Assembly: GCA_964368455.1 (NCBI GenBank)
Contig: CAYJAZ010000042.1
Location: forward strand, 1-14,322
Origin: CAYJAZ01 sp964368455
GTDB taxonomy: Bacteria > Desulfobacterota > Desulfovibrionia > Desulfovibrionales > Desulfovibrionaceae
Direction: 5' to 3'
DNA: 14,322 bases
The notes beneath the pieces are model-generated. The model was not told the origin of the DNA, did not search any database, and was given only the letters and a program-made list of their open reading frames with translations. Of this stretch, positions 7,889 to 14,322 are shown in pieces (the stretch's first letter is position 1; each line of letters starts with the position of its first letter). The translations under genes were made by a program, and so were the position numbers.

Positions 7889-8617
7889 ATGAATAGACGA
7901 AATTTTATAAAAAAGAATCTACTCACTCTCGGCCTAATGTCTTTAGGCGGTATTTTACTTAGTTCAAACATTATAACTCCGAGGAATGCTATGGCCAATA
8001 CAAATTTTGCGACTAAAAACAATGATGATAAAATTAAAGTAGGGATTTTACTTTTTGATAATGTAGAAGTTCTTGATTTTGCAGGCCCTTTTGAAGTATT
8101 TTCCATTCCATTTAAAGGCGAATATACAAATAAAATCTTTGATGTTATTACTGTGAGTGAGGACGGAAAACTTGTGAATGCGACAAATGGCTTGAAAGTC
8201 CAGCCAGACTATAGTATTGCTACTATGCCAGATGTTGATGTGATGATTATTCCTGGTGGCGGTGGCACAGATAAAGTAGCTAAAAACCCTCTTCTTCTGC
8301 AATGGATTAAAGAAAGAGCTTCAAAGGTTGAAATCATGGCTTCTGTTTGTACAGGTGCTTTTTTACTCGCTCAAGTTGGACTTTTAGACGGCAAAGAAGC
8401 AACAACACATATTGAATTGCTTGATCAACTTGAAAATAAATACCCTGCATGCACAGTAAAAAGAAATGTTAAATTTGTTGATGCTGGAAATGTCATTACT
8501 GCTGCTGGAATTTCCGCAGGCATTGAAATGTCTTTTCATTTAGTAAAGAAATTGGCAGACTTAGAAGCTGCAAAAGCAACTGCTCACATTATGGAATACG
8601 ATATCGTTTTAGATTAG
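7889..8617 (+). CDS. Exported DJ-1/PfpI-family protein, isonitrile hydratase-like
   Basis: 242 residues. The N-terminus NRRNFIKK followed by a hydrophobic stretch and NAMA (33-36) is a twin-arginine-type signal, so the product is probably periplasmic; most DJ-1 relatives are cytoplasmic. The mature part has the DJ-1/PfpI fold signature: KVGILLFDNVEVLDFAGP, IIPGGGG (121-126) and the nucleophile elbow ASVCTGAFLLAQVGLLDG with Cys154. Asp63, Cys154 and Thr155 correspond to the Asp/Cys/Thr set known in Pseudomonas isonitrile hydratase, which converts isonitriles to N-formamides. The family is functionally broad (also glyoxalase-like enzymes, chaperones and regulator domains), so the substrate is open. 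No DNA-binding domain follows. GAAGGA precedes the ATG. First gene of the sigma-54 operon, 28 bases before the next. Confidence 0.82.
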   Translation: MNRRNFIKKNLLTLGLMSLGGILLSSNIITPRNAMANTNFATKNNDDKIKVGILLFDNVEVLDFAGPFEVFSIPFKGEYTNKIFDVITVSEDGKLVNATNGLKVQPDYSIATMPDVDVMIIPGGGGTDKVAKNPLLLQWIKERASKVEIMASVCTGAFLLAQVGLLDGKEATTHIELLDQLENKYPACTVKRNVKFVDAGNVITAAGISAGIEMSFHLVKKLADLEAAKATAHIMEYDIVLD

Positions 8618-8645
8618 TGCATAATGTTAAAATAAGGAAATCAAT

Positions 8646-9137
8646 ATGCCCAAAGCCATAGATACAAAAATATTAGAAGAACTTTTTGCCTTCAATAAAG
8701 TCAGTGACAATCTTATCACATCAGGTTTTCCAAGTGCACAGCAATACGCTCTTGTGAAAGAAGCTGGAGTTGAAATTGTTATAAACCTTATTCCGCCATT
8801 AAGTCCTGAAGAACAGCCAAATTTAGCTGCAATTTATAATGCGGGTTTAATATATTTCAGTATTCCTTATGATATAGAAAATCCACTTGTCACAATGCAG
8901 GCTTTTATTGCCCTAATGAATAAATTACAAGAAAAAAATGTCTATATTCATTGCTCGCATAATTGGAGAGCTTCTTTTATATTAGATGCTTACTATCAAA
9001 TAACAAGAAATAAAATAAATGAAAATGCAATGCTTAAGGGTATAGATATTCCATGGATTATGGCTGAATATCCACGATTATCAACATTTATCACAGATGT
9101 TGAAAATCATTATAATATAAAGATCAATAGAGCCTAA
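8646..9137 (+). CDS. Small dual-specificity/tyrosine phosphatase-like protein with CX4R loop
   Basis: 163 residues, no signal peptide. The fold order is that of the compact PTP-like (DUF442-related) family: DNLITSGFPSAQQYALVKEAGVEIVINL near the N-terminus, a putative general acid Asp75 (IPYDIENP), and the phosphate-loop motif VYIHCSHNWRAS with Cys103 and Arg108. Only four residues separate Cys and Arg, whereas classical phosphatases have five. I recall the same short loop (HCxxNxRxS) in other bacterial members, so it may be a family trait rather than damage. The substrate is unknown; phosphatase activity is inferred from homology only. AAGGAAA lies 8 bases before the ATG. It is the middle gene of the operon, with 32 bases to the next. 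Confidence 0.72.
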   Translation: MPKAIDTKILEELFAFNKVSDNLITSGFPSAQQYALVKEAGVEIVINLIPPLSPEEQPNLAAIYNAGLIYFSIPYDIENPLVTMQAFIALMNKLQEKNVYIHCSHNWRASFILDAYYQITRNKINENAMLKGIDIPWIMAEYPRLSTFITDVENHYNIKINRA

Positions 9138-9169
9138 AAGCAGATTATTGAATTTTAACCAAAGATTAG

Positions 9170-10171
9170 ATGTATAAAATGCTCGCAGAAACTTTCAGTA
9201 AACTAAAAGACTATACTATAAATAATTCACGTAAGACATTACAATTAATAATGTTTATCTATGTGCTTGGCATAGGACTTAGATTTTATTATTACTACAT
9301 GTCTTTGCTTGCAGGCAATCTTAATGTTACAAAACCAGCCGGTATAGAAGCTTTTTTACCCTTAAGTGCTGTATTAGGGTTAAAACAGCTTCTATACACA
9401 GGCATGTACGATCCGCTTCATCCAGCAGCTTTGACGATATTTTTATCAATACTCATCATAAGTGCTGTATTTAAAAAAAGTTTTTGCGGCTATCTTTGTC
9501 CTTTTGGCTTTGTTTTAGAATATATATCTGAAAATGGTTTAAAATTAAAAATGCCAAAAATTTTGCATTATCCATTATTATGCGTAAAATACTATCTTCC
9601 TTTTGGTTTTTTAAAAACTGTTTTTTACTCAATGCAAGTTCGTGATGTACAGATGTTTTTATTTTCCTCCTATAATAAAATCTCTGACGCAAAAATGCTT
9701 GAACTACTTCTCTACCCTACACTAAAAACTTTAATAATTGCTACGATTATTGTCTTTCTTAGTTTTTTATTTCGTGGATTTTTTTGTAAATATTTATGCC
9801 CTTATGGTGCATTATTAGGGATTTTGAGTTTTCTTTCGCCTTTTAAAATCAGAAGAAATGAAGAAGCTTGCATTCAATGCAAACTCTGTGCTAAAGCTTG
9901 TCCAATGGACATTGAAGTGTATAAAAAGAAAAAAGTGTACACGCCTGAATGTATTTCTTGTCAGCAATGCATAAATGCAGTTCCAAAAAGAAATTGTTTA
10001 AATAATATGACTAAGACTCGTTCAATAAATAGCTTGAATTATACATTTTTAGTTTTTTCTCTTTTTATGGCTTTATTTTTTATCGCACTTATTACTGGAA
10101 ATATACATTCAATTATAACAAATGCTGAATACCTTGAATTATTAAAAAGAGTCGACTCTATAGGACCTTAG
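9170..10171 (+). CDS. Polytopic 4Fe-4S membrane protein, NapH/CcoG-like
   Basis: 333 residues with about five to six membrane helices (for example 23-48, 84-103, 185-204, 291-312). Two CxxxCP motifs near helix ends, FCGYLCPFG (Cys106, Cys110) and FCKYLCPYG (Cys206, Cys210), are typical of NapH/NosR-related electron-transfer proteins. A ferredoxin-like segment follows: CIQCKLCAKACP (Cys234, 237, 240, 244) is complete, but CISCQQCINAVP (Cys261, 264, 267) has Val271 where the fourth ligand should be; Cys276 could substitute. It probably moves electrons between the quinone pool and a periplasmic or membrane partner. In this operon the partner may be the exported DJ-1 protein, which is inference. 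There is no clear ribosome site. ATG 9170 and ATG 9179 are both possible starts. Confidence 0.78.
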   Translation: MYKMLAETFSKLKDYTINNSRKTLQLIMFIYVLGIGLRFYYYYMSLLAGNLNVTKPAGIEAFLPLSAVLGLKQLLYTGMYDPLHPAALTIFLSILIISAVFKKSFCGYLCPFGFVLEYISENGLKLKMPKILHYPLLCVKYYLPFGFLKTVFYSMQVRDVQMFLFSSYNKISDAKMLELLLYPTLKTLIIATIIVFLSFLFRGFFCKYLCPYGALLGILSFLSPFKIRRNEEACIQCKLCAKACPMDIEVYKKKKVYTPECISCQQCINAVPKRNCLNNMTKTRSINSLNYTFLVFSLFMALFFIALITGNIHSIITNAEYLELLKRVDSIGP

Positions 10172-10205
10172 AGCATATTTAACAGTAGTTAATACTTATT
10201 CGTTC

Positions 10206-10228
10206 TTTACAAAAAGAATTTTTGTAAA
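10206..10228. repeat. Perfect 10-base inverted repeat upstream of the activator gene
   Basis: Arms TTTACAAAAA (10206-10215) and TTTTTGTAAA (10219-10228) flank a 3-base centre GAA. The repeat lies between the Fe-S gene stop (10171) and the activator's ribosome site (10233-10237). No U-run follows the second arm, so a normal terminator is unlikely. An autoregulatory operator or an mRNA hairpin at the operon end are the main options. Confidence 0.45.
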
Positions 10229-10243
10229 CGACAGAGGTTAGTT

Positions 10244-11054
10244 ATGGAAAATTTTTGTATAAATTATGAAGAACTTTGTAAGCAAGCTTTACTTTCTTTT
10301 CATAAAGAAGATGCTGTTCGTTTTATAATAAATATCCTGAAATAACACTCAATCTTTCTTCAGAAAATGTTTTGCCTCATAATCATATTGAACAATTAAA
10401 AATGTGCCCAAATATGAAAAATATTGTGCAACAAGTTGAAATTATAGCTAAATACGACACTCCTGTTTTAATCATAGGAGCAACTGGAACAGGAAAAGAA
10501 CTTGTCGCTCAAAGTATATACGCATTATCATTGCAACACATAGAAATTTACACCAAATGATTTTAGAGGGCTTATTTCGAGAAGATTTATTTTATAGATT
10601 AAATATTTATCCGATTGAAATTCCATCACTTTCACAAAGAAAAAGCGATATACCTGTTCTTGTAGAATATTTTTATAAAATATACGCACAGCAATTTAAA
10701 ATAGACAAAGGGCCAAAAATTTCCTATCCAACTTTAAATTTCTTGGTAAATTATCCTTGGCAAGGCAATGTAAGACAGATTCGCCATGCTGTAGAAAGAG
10801 CATTCATTAATGCCATAGAATTAAAGAAAAAAGAATTAGATTTCTCCTTTCTAGATTTACTTATTACTAAATCTGCCACAGAAAACATTAATAAAACAAA
10901 GATAAAAGATAAGCATTTTGCACAGATTGCAGAAATTAAAAAAGCACTTGAAAAGTCTAAAGGAAAAATCCAAGGAAGAAATAGTGCAAGCGAAATACTT
11001 GGCCTTGCTCCTTCAACATTGCGTTCTCGCATGAAAAAATTTGGAATTGCATAA
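10244..11054 (+). pseudogene. Broken sigma-54 activator (GAF-AAA+-Fis enhancer-binding protein)
   Basis: The gene starts well (AGAGG 6 bases before ATG 10244) but is read in three successive frames. Frame A (10244-10345) gives 33 residues resembling the opening helix of a GAF sensor domain (YEELCKQALLSFHKEDAV), then stops. Frame B (about 10321-10530) gives the linker and Walker A, IGATGTGKELVAQSIYALS. Frame C (about 10521-11054) resumes at RIIIATHRNLHQMI, then FREDLFYRLN, the AAA+ C-terminal part (YPWQGNVRQIRHAVERA) and a Fis-type helix-turn-helix (ASEILGLAPSTLRSRMKKFGI). Missing are most of GAF, the GAFTGA loop that contacts sigma-54, and Walker B. About 270 residues' worth remain of a protein normally near 500. 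It cannot activate sigma-54. A free DNA-binding fragment from ATG 10557 is conceivable. Its position suggests it once controlled the operon at 7889. Confidence 0.85.
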
Positions 11055-11075
11055 TAATTTTGAACAATTTAAAAT

Positions 11076-11109
11076 AAAAATCCTGCAAAATATATAATGC
11101 AGGATTTTT
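11076..11109. terminator. Bidirectional Rho-independent terminator
   Basis: A 12-base-pair stem, AAAAATCCTGCA (11076-11087) with TGCAGGATTTTT (11098-11109), and a 10-base loop. A T-run follows on the plus strand and an equivalent run on the minus strand. It lies between the convergent activator remnant and tctB, so it can end both transcripts. Confidence 0.88.
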
Positions 11110-11174
11110 TATTAATATGTATAAATTTATACGGATTTTATTCTTTTCTCATTATGTTTCAAAAACTTTTATAG

Positions 11175-11624
11175 CTAAAAATAAAATGTATATAAAAGTC
11201 CTTCTGGTAATAGATAGCCTAAGAAAATTTCAAAAATAACATAGACAGCTATAGTAGTTACTATAGTAAGAGCCACAGCCGCAAGAATATTTTTTAGATC
11301 TACCTTGCTTTCAATATTAAGATACAATATTGGGATATACCAAAAAATAGAGAGATAAAACCCAAATAAATAGATGGAAACACATAAAAGTGAAAATAAT
11401 GTTATACCTATAATTTCTCTGCTTGAGAAAAAACTTATAGCTTCACTACCATTTTTCCATTCATCTAAAAGCGATAAACATCCAACCACAACAAAAACCA
11501 AGAGGCAAGTTAATGGAACTATATATTCGTCTAATGTCTTTCCTTGCATTCCAATAAAGGCGATAAAAGCCATTATAAAGCATAGTTCACTTGTTATCAC
11601 TTTAACAGAAAGTAATCTTTTCAT
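11175..11624 (-). CDS. tctB: Tripartite tricarboxylate transporter, small membrane subunit TctB
   Basis: 149 residues with four hydrophobic helices (about 10-27, 35-51, 70-95, 112-140), the length and pattern of TctB. It partners the large TctA permease in importing carboxylates delivered by TctC. AAAAGGAGAAA lies 6 bases before ATG 11624, and the gene begins 14 bases after tctA. Sequence conservation in TctB is low, so the call leans on size, topology and position. It is last in the operon and ends 65 bases before the shared terminator. Confidence 0.85.
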   Translation of the reverse strand: MKRLLSVKVITSELCFIMAFIAFIGMQGKTLDEYIVPLTCLLVFVVVGCLSLLDEWKNGSEAISFFSSREIIGITLFSLLCVSIYLFGFYLSIFWYIPILYLNIESKVDLKNILAAVALTIVTTIAVYVIFEIFLGYLLPEGLLYTFYF

Positions 11625-11638
11625 GAAGATTTCTCCTT

Positions 11639-13138
11639 TTATGCTTTTTGTTTTTGTGTATTTTTGAAAAATAAAGCTTTGATTTGTTTATAGAAAATCA
11701 AAGGCAAAATCGCTATAAAGACAAGTGTCGCTGGACGAGAACAGATGAAGAAAATAACATTTTCTCCAGCTGAATCTGCAAGTGTCATTGTGCGGCGTAA
11801 ATTTTGCTCAAGCATCAAAGCGAGAATATGTCCTAAAAGCAATGGTGCTGCAGGTATATGCAATTTCTTGAAAATCAAACCTAAGAATGCACATGCTAAA
11901 GCAGACCATACATCAAGCATGCTATTACGTGTTGCATACACTCCAAGAATCGTGAAAACAAGAATAATAGGAATAATAATACTGGTTTTTGAGCGTGAAA
12001 ATTTAGCAAAAAGTCCTACGCAAAAAACACCAATTATTCCCATAAATATTACAGAAAAAAACATTCCCCCCATAAAAGTATAGGCAAATTCAGCTGAATT
12101 TCTCAAAAGATTTGGGCCAGGAATAATATTATGCATAGTAAGAGCACCATACATAATTGCAGCTGTTGCTGAACCTGGTATACCAAGTGTGAGTAAAGGA
12201 ATGAGCGAGCCGCCAACAGCAGCATTATTTGCTGATTCAGCAGCAACAACACCTTCTGGATTTCCTGAACCAAAAGTTTCTGGGCTTTTTGAATTACGTT
12301 TTGCATCGCCATAAGCCATAAAACCAGAAACAGCTCCACCAGCACCAGGAACAACCCCAATAAGAACACCTAAACCAGTTGCTCTTAACATTGTTTTTAA
12401 ATAATGAGTGAGTAAATCTTTAATAGATTTTATGGTAGAATGCTTTTCTAAATTTACATCAACAACACGCCCACTTTCTGAAGTCATAAGCGTAACCATT
12501 TCAGCAATAGCAAACATACCAACTACAACAGGAATAATATGTATTCCAGCTCTTAAACTACCAATATCAAAGGTATAACGTTTCATACCTGTATCAATAT
12601 CTACACCAACAAGTGCAAGCATAATGCCACAACAAACACTAAATAAGCCCAAAGAAAGCCTTGAACCTGAAAGTCCACCAACAATAGTAAGGCCTATAAT
12701 TGCAAGCATAAACATTTCAGGAGGGCCAAAGCGTAATGCTAAGGCAGATAGTTGAGGAGTGAGCAAGATCATTGCCAAAACGCCTATTGCTCCACCAAAG
12801 GTAGAGGCTAAGGCTGAATATTGTAAAGCTTTTGTCGCCTGCCCTTTCTTAGCCATTGGGTAGCCATCAAGAACAGTACACGAGGCCTCAGCCGCACCTG
12901 GACAGTTAAGAAGAATTGCAGAAATTGATCCGCCATAACAACTACCCATATAAATTCCGCCTAACAAAAGCAAGCCTTGTGCAGAATCCATTTGAAAAGT
13001 AATTGGGAGTAAGACAGATACAGCAATAGCTCCATTTAATCCCGGTATACATCCCACAACAATTCCTAATAAAGTTCCTAAAAAAACAATAAGCATTGTA
13101 ATGGGGTCTGTGACTGATGTCAGTATTGTTGACAGCAT
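11639..13138 (-). CDS. tctA: Tripartite tricarboxylate transporter, large permease subunit TctA
   Basis: 499 residues, the usual TctA length, with ten or more membrane helices. Family signatures are clear: GIVVGCIPGLNGAIAVSVLLP near residues 25-45, YMGSCYGGSISAILLNCPG (about 63-81), LDGYPMAKKGQATKAL, LRFGPPEMFMLAIIGL, and a second internal-repeat copy GVLIGVVPGAGGAVSGFMAY with LGIPGSATAAIMYGAL. It is the sodium- or proton-coupled channel for citrate-like carboxylates; the actual substrate cannot be read from the sequence. AAGGAGG lies 5 bases before ATG 13138. Transcribed after tctC and before tctB. Confidence 0.95.
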   Translation of the reverse strand: MLSTILTSVTDPITMLIVFLGTLLGIVVGCIPGLNGAIAVSVLLPITFQMDSAQGLLLLGGIYMGSCYGGSISAILLNCPGAAEASCTVLDGYPMAKKGQATKALQYSALASTFGGAIGVLAMILLTPQLSALALRFGPPEMFMLAIIGLTIVGGLSGSRLSLGLFSVCCGIMLALVGVDIDTGMKRYTFDIGSLRAGIHIIPVVVGMFAIAEMVTLMTSESGRVVDVNLEKHSTIKSIKDLLTHYLKTMLRATGLGVLIGVVPGAGGAVSGFMAYGDAKRNSKSPETFGSGNPEGVVAAESANNAAVGGSLIPLLTLGIPGSATAAIMYGALTMHNIIPGPNLLRNSAEFAYTFMGGMFFSVIFMGIIGVFCVGLFAKFSRSKTSIIIPIILVFTILGVYATRNSMLDVWSALACAFLGLIFKKLHIPAAPLLLGHILALMLEQNLRRTMTLADSAGENVIFFICSRPATLVFIAILPLIFYKQIKALFFKNTQKQKA

Positions 13139-13179
13139 ACATGCCTCCTTAAAAGAATAAACAAAGAAAATTAAATTTT

Positions 13180-13218
13180 GAGGCTTATGCTGCGGAGAAT
13201 CATTACAACCTAAGCCTC
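13180..13218 (-). other. Stem-loop between tctC and tctA
   Basis: Perfect 8-base arms GAGGCTTA (13180-13187) and TAAGCCTC (13211-13218) with a 23-base loop, one of the few G+C-rich stems in the region. On the transcript it is followed by AAAAUUUAAUUUUC, not a clean U-run. It may partly terminate transcription or protect the tctC message, so that more binding protein than permease is made. It ends 42 bases before the tctA start. Confidence 0.5.
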
Positions 13219-13255
13219 GGATATGGATTATGGCATTAGTTTTTCATTTTTCTTT

Positions 13256-13277
13256 CTAACTATTTTATTATAGCTAG
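13256..13277 (-). other. Second stem-loop just after the tctC stop
   Basis: CTAACTAT (13256-13263) and ATAGCTAG (13270-13277) pair over 8 bases in the minus-strand transcript with one G-U pair and a 6-base loop. It lies 23 bases beyond the tctC stop codon. No U-run follows, so it is more likely an mRNA 3'-end stabiliser than a terminator. Confidence 0.35.
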
Positions 13278-13300
13278 AGTAGAGTATGAAAAGCTAAATT

Positions 13301-14248
13301 TTAATCTTTTTTCATTTCAGGATATTGAGCAAAAAGATTTTTTACTACAGTGTCTTGCTCTTTAATAATCGCTGTAAGTTCATCGCCAACAATAAAGACA
13401 GGATCATCGCCTAATTTTTTAATTTGTTCTGCAAAATTATTCATTTCTGCCATTTGTGTTAACACTTCTATGATTTCAGCTTTCTTTTTTGGAGAAACTT
13501 TTGCGGGGATAGCAAGGAATCTATACACATAGTCAGTAAGATTGTATCCATTTTCAATAAAAGTAGGAACATCAGGCAATGCTGAATAACGCTCATCAGC
13601 AGCAACAGCAACTAAAGGACAATTTGCTTCAGACATAGTTTTATAAAAACGTTTGTCTGTAATGGCAGCATCAACATGTCCACCCATTAAAGCAGCTGTA
13701 CTTTCGCCACCACTACCGTATTTTACGATATTAAATTTTGCACCTGTAAGTGCGCCCAATCTTGCAATAGAAATTTCATGTGAAATACCAGAAGTTGAAA
13801 CTGTAACTCTTCCAGGATTTGCTTTAGCAAATTCAATAAATTCTTTGATGTTTTTGAAAGGACTATTTGGTTTTAGATAAATGCCTGAAGCTGATTGTGT
13901 AAAAGCTGCAAGGTATTGAAAATCATCAAAAGTATATTCAGGTTCGCTATGAATATTACAGCTAATAGTAAATTCATTGCTTGATAAAAGTCCTGTTACT
14001 TTACCATTAGGGCGACTAGCTTTAAGTTCATAAGTACCTATTTCACTAGAAGCACCAGGTTTGTTGATAACAATAATACGCCCATCGACAATTTTTTCTA
14101 ATTCAGCTGCAAGAACTCTCGCAGTTTGATCTCCAGAACCGCCTGAAGCATAAGGAACAATAATATTAAAGCCTTCTGCTGCAAAAGATGTATTTGCTTG
14201 AAGAAACAACATACAAGATAAAAATGCTGTAAAAAATAAACTTTTCAT
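13301..14248 (-). CDS. tctC: Tripartite tricarboxylate transporter, periplasmic binding protein TctC
   Basis: 315 residues from ATG 14248, which puts GTGAG about 7 bases upstream and gives a clean signal peptide (MKSLFFTAF ... NTSFA, cleavage near 23/24). An in-frame GTG at 14260 would add four residues but overlap that ribosome site. The mature protein has the Bug/TctC signature: FNIIVPYASGGSGDQTARVLAAELEK, VINKPGASSEIGTYELK, then SPFKNIKEFIEFAKANPGRVTVSTSG, and GGHVDAAITD. It captures a carboxylate in the periplasm and presents it to TctAB. First gene of the operon; 162 bases with two stem-loops separate it from tctA, which fits higher expression of the binding protein. Confidence 0.93.
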   Translation of the reverse strand: MKSLFFTAFLSCMLFLQANTSFAAEGFNIIVPYASGGSGDQTARVLAAELEKIVDGRIIVINKPGASSEIGTYELKASRPNGKVTGLLSSNEFTISCNIHSEPEYTFDDFQYLAAFTQSASGIYLKPNSPFKNIKEFIEFAKANPGRVTVSTSGISHEISIARLGALTGAKFNIVKYGSGGESTAALMGGHVDAAITDKRFYKTMSEANCPLVAVAADERYSALPDVPTFIENGYNLTDYVYRFLAIPAKVSPKKKAEIIEVLTQMAEMNNFAEQIKKLGDDPVFIVGDELTAIIKEQDTVVKNLFAQYPEMKKD

Positions 14249-14267
14249 ATTTTTTCTCACTAAGATT

Positions 14268-14322
14268 AATTATTTATTGATAATTTCACGAACAGGCAAG
14301 AAATTATTTATTAATAATTTCA
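14268..14322. repeat. Near-identical 21-base direct repeats upstream of tctC, one palindromic
   Basis: Copies at 14268-14288 and 14302-14322 differ at one base and start 34 bases apart. The distal copy sits in an interrupted palindrome, GAAATTATT (14300-14308), a 4-base centre, and AATAATTTC (14313-14321). On the minus strand TTGCCT (14299-14294) lies between the copies and could be a -35, but the matching -10 is weak. The pair looks like operator sites for a tct regulator. The window edge hides the rest of the promoter. Confidence 0.4.

Noticed and set aside
9772..9782. CGTGGATTTTT inside the Fe-S gene, similar to the enhancer word
   Set aside because: It encodes the conserved Arg-Gly-Phe before a cysteine motif and lies within coding sequence, so it is best explained by the protein.
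1..14322. CRISPR arrays, insertion sequences, tRNA or rRNA genes
   Set aside because: No regularly spaced repeats, transposase motifs, terminal inverted repeats or cloverleaf/rRNA-like segments were found on reading both strands.

Overview
The window is strongly AT-rich (roughly one third G+C by eye, not computed) and tightly coding. It reads as a Gram-negative chromosome. The start of the giant adhesin, the sigma-54 enhancer-binding protein remnant, the tripartite tricarboxylate transporter and the NapH-like iron-sulfur membrane protein together recall Desulfovibrionaceae with a low-GC genome. That assignment rests on remembered family resemblance, not on a search.

Layout. (1) 1-1873, minus: the first 624 residues of a very large type I-secreted, VCBS-repeat adhesin with a LapA-like N-terminal module and a PAAG putative LapG cleavage site. 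(2) 1874-2483: a 610-base AT-rich divergent intergenic region. (3) 2484-5378, plus: a membrane c-di-GMP phosphodiesterase with two periplasmic solute-binding domains, a degenerate GGDEF and an apparently intact EAL domain. (4) 5400-7431, minus: a VanR/VanS-like response regulator and histidine kinase pair with a good sigma-70 type promoter. (5) 7432-7888: a regulatory region holding that promoter, a near-consensus sigma-54 -24/-12 promoter facing the other way, and four TCGTGG elements placed like enhancer sites. (6) 7889-10171, plus: a compact operon of an exported DJ-1/PfpI protein (isonitrile-hydratase-like residues), a small CX4R phosphatase-like protein and a polytopic 4Fe-4S membrane protein. 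(7) 10244-11054, plus: the wreck of a GAF-AAA+-Fis sigma-54 activator that has lost its sensor domain and the core of its ATPase. (8) A bidirectional terminator at 11076-11109. (9) 11175-14248, minus: a tripartite tricarboxylate transporter in the gene order tctC-tctA-tctB, with stem-loops between tctC and tctA and repeats upstream of tctC.

How the parts may work together. The divergent pair of adhesin and c-di-GMP phosphodiesterase fits control of attachment by periplasmic ligands. The DJ-1/phosphatase/Fe-S operon looks like a small uncharacterised periplasmic-membrane redox or detoxification unit under sigma-54 control. The natural candidate for its activator is the adjacent gene, which is now broken. 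The promoter may therefore be silent, or served by a paralogue elsewhere. The two-component pair and the transporter are ordinary modules with no sequence-level link to the other units.
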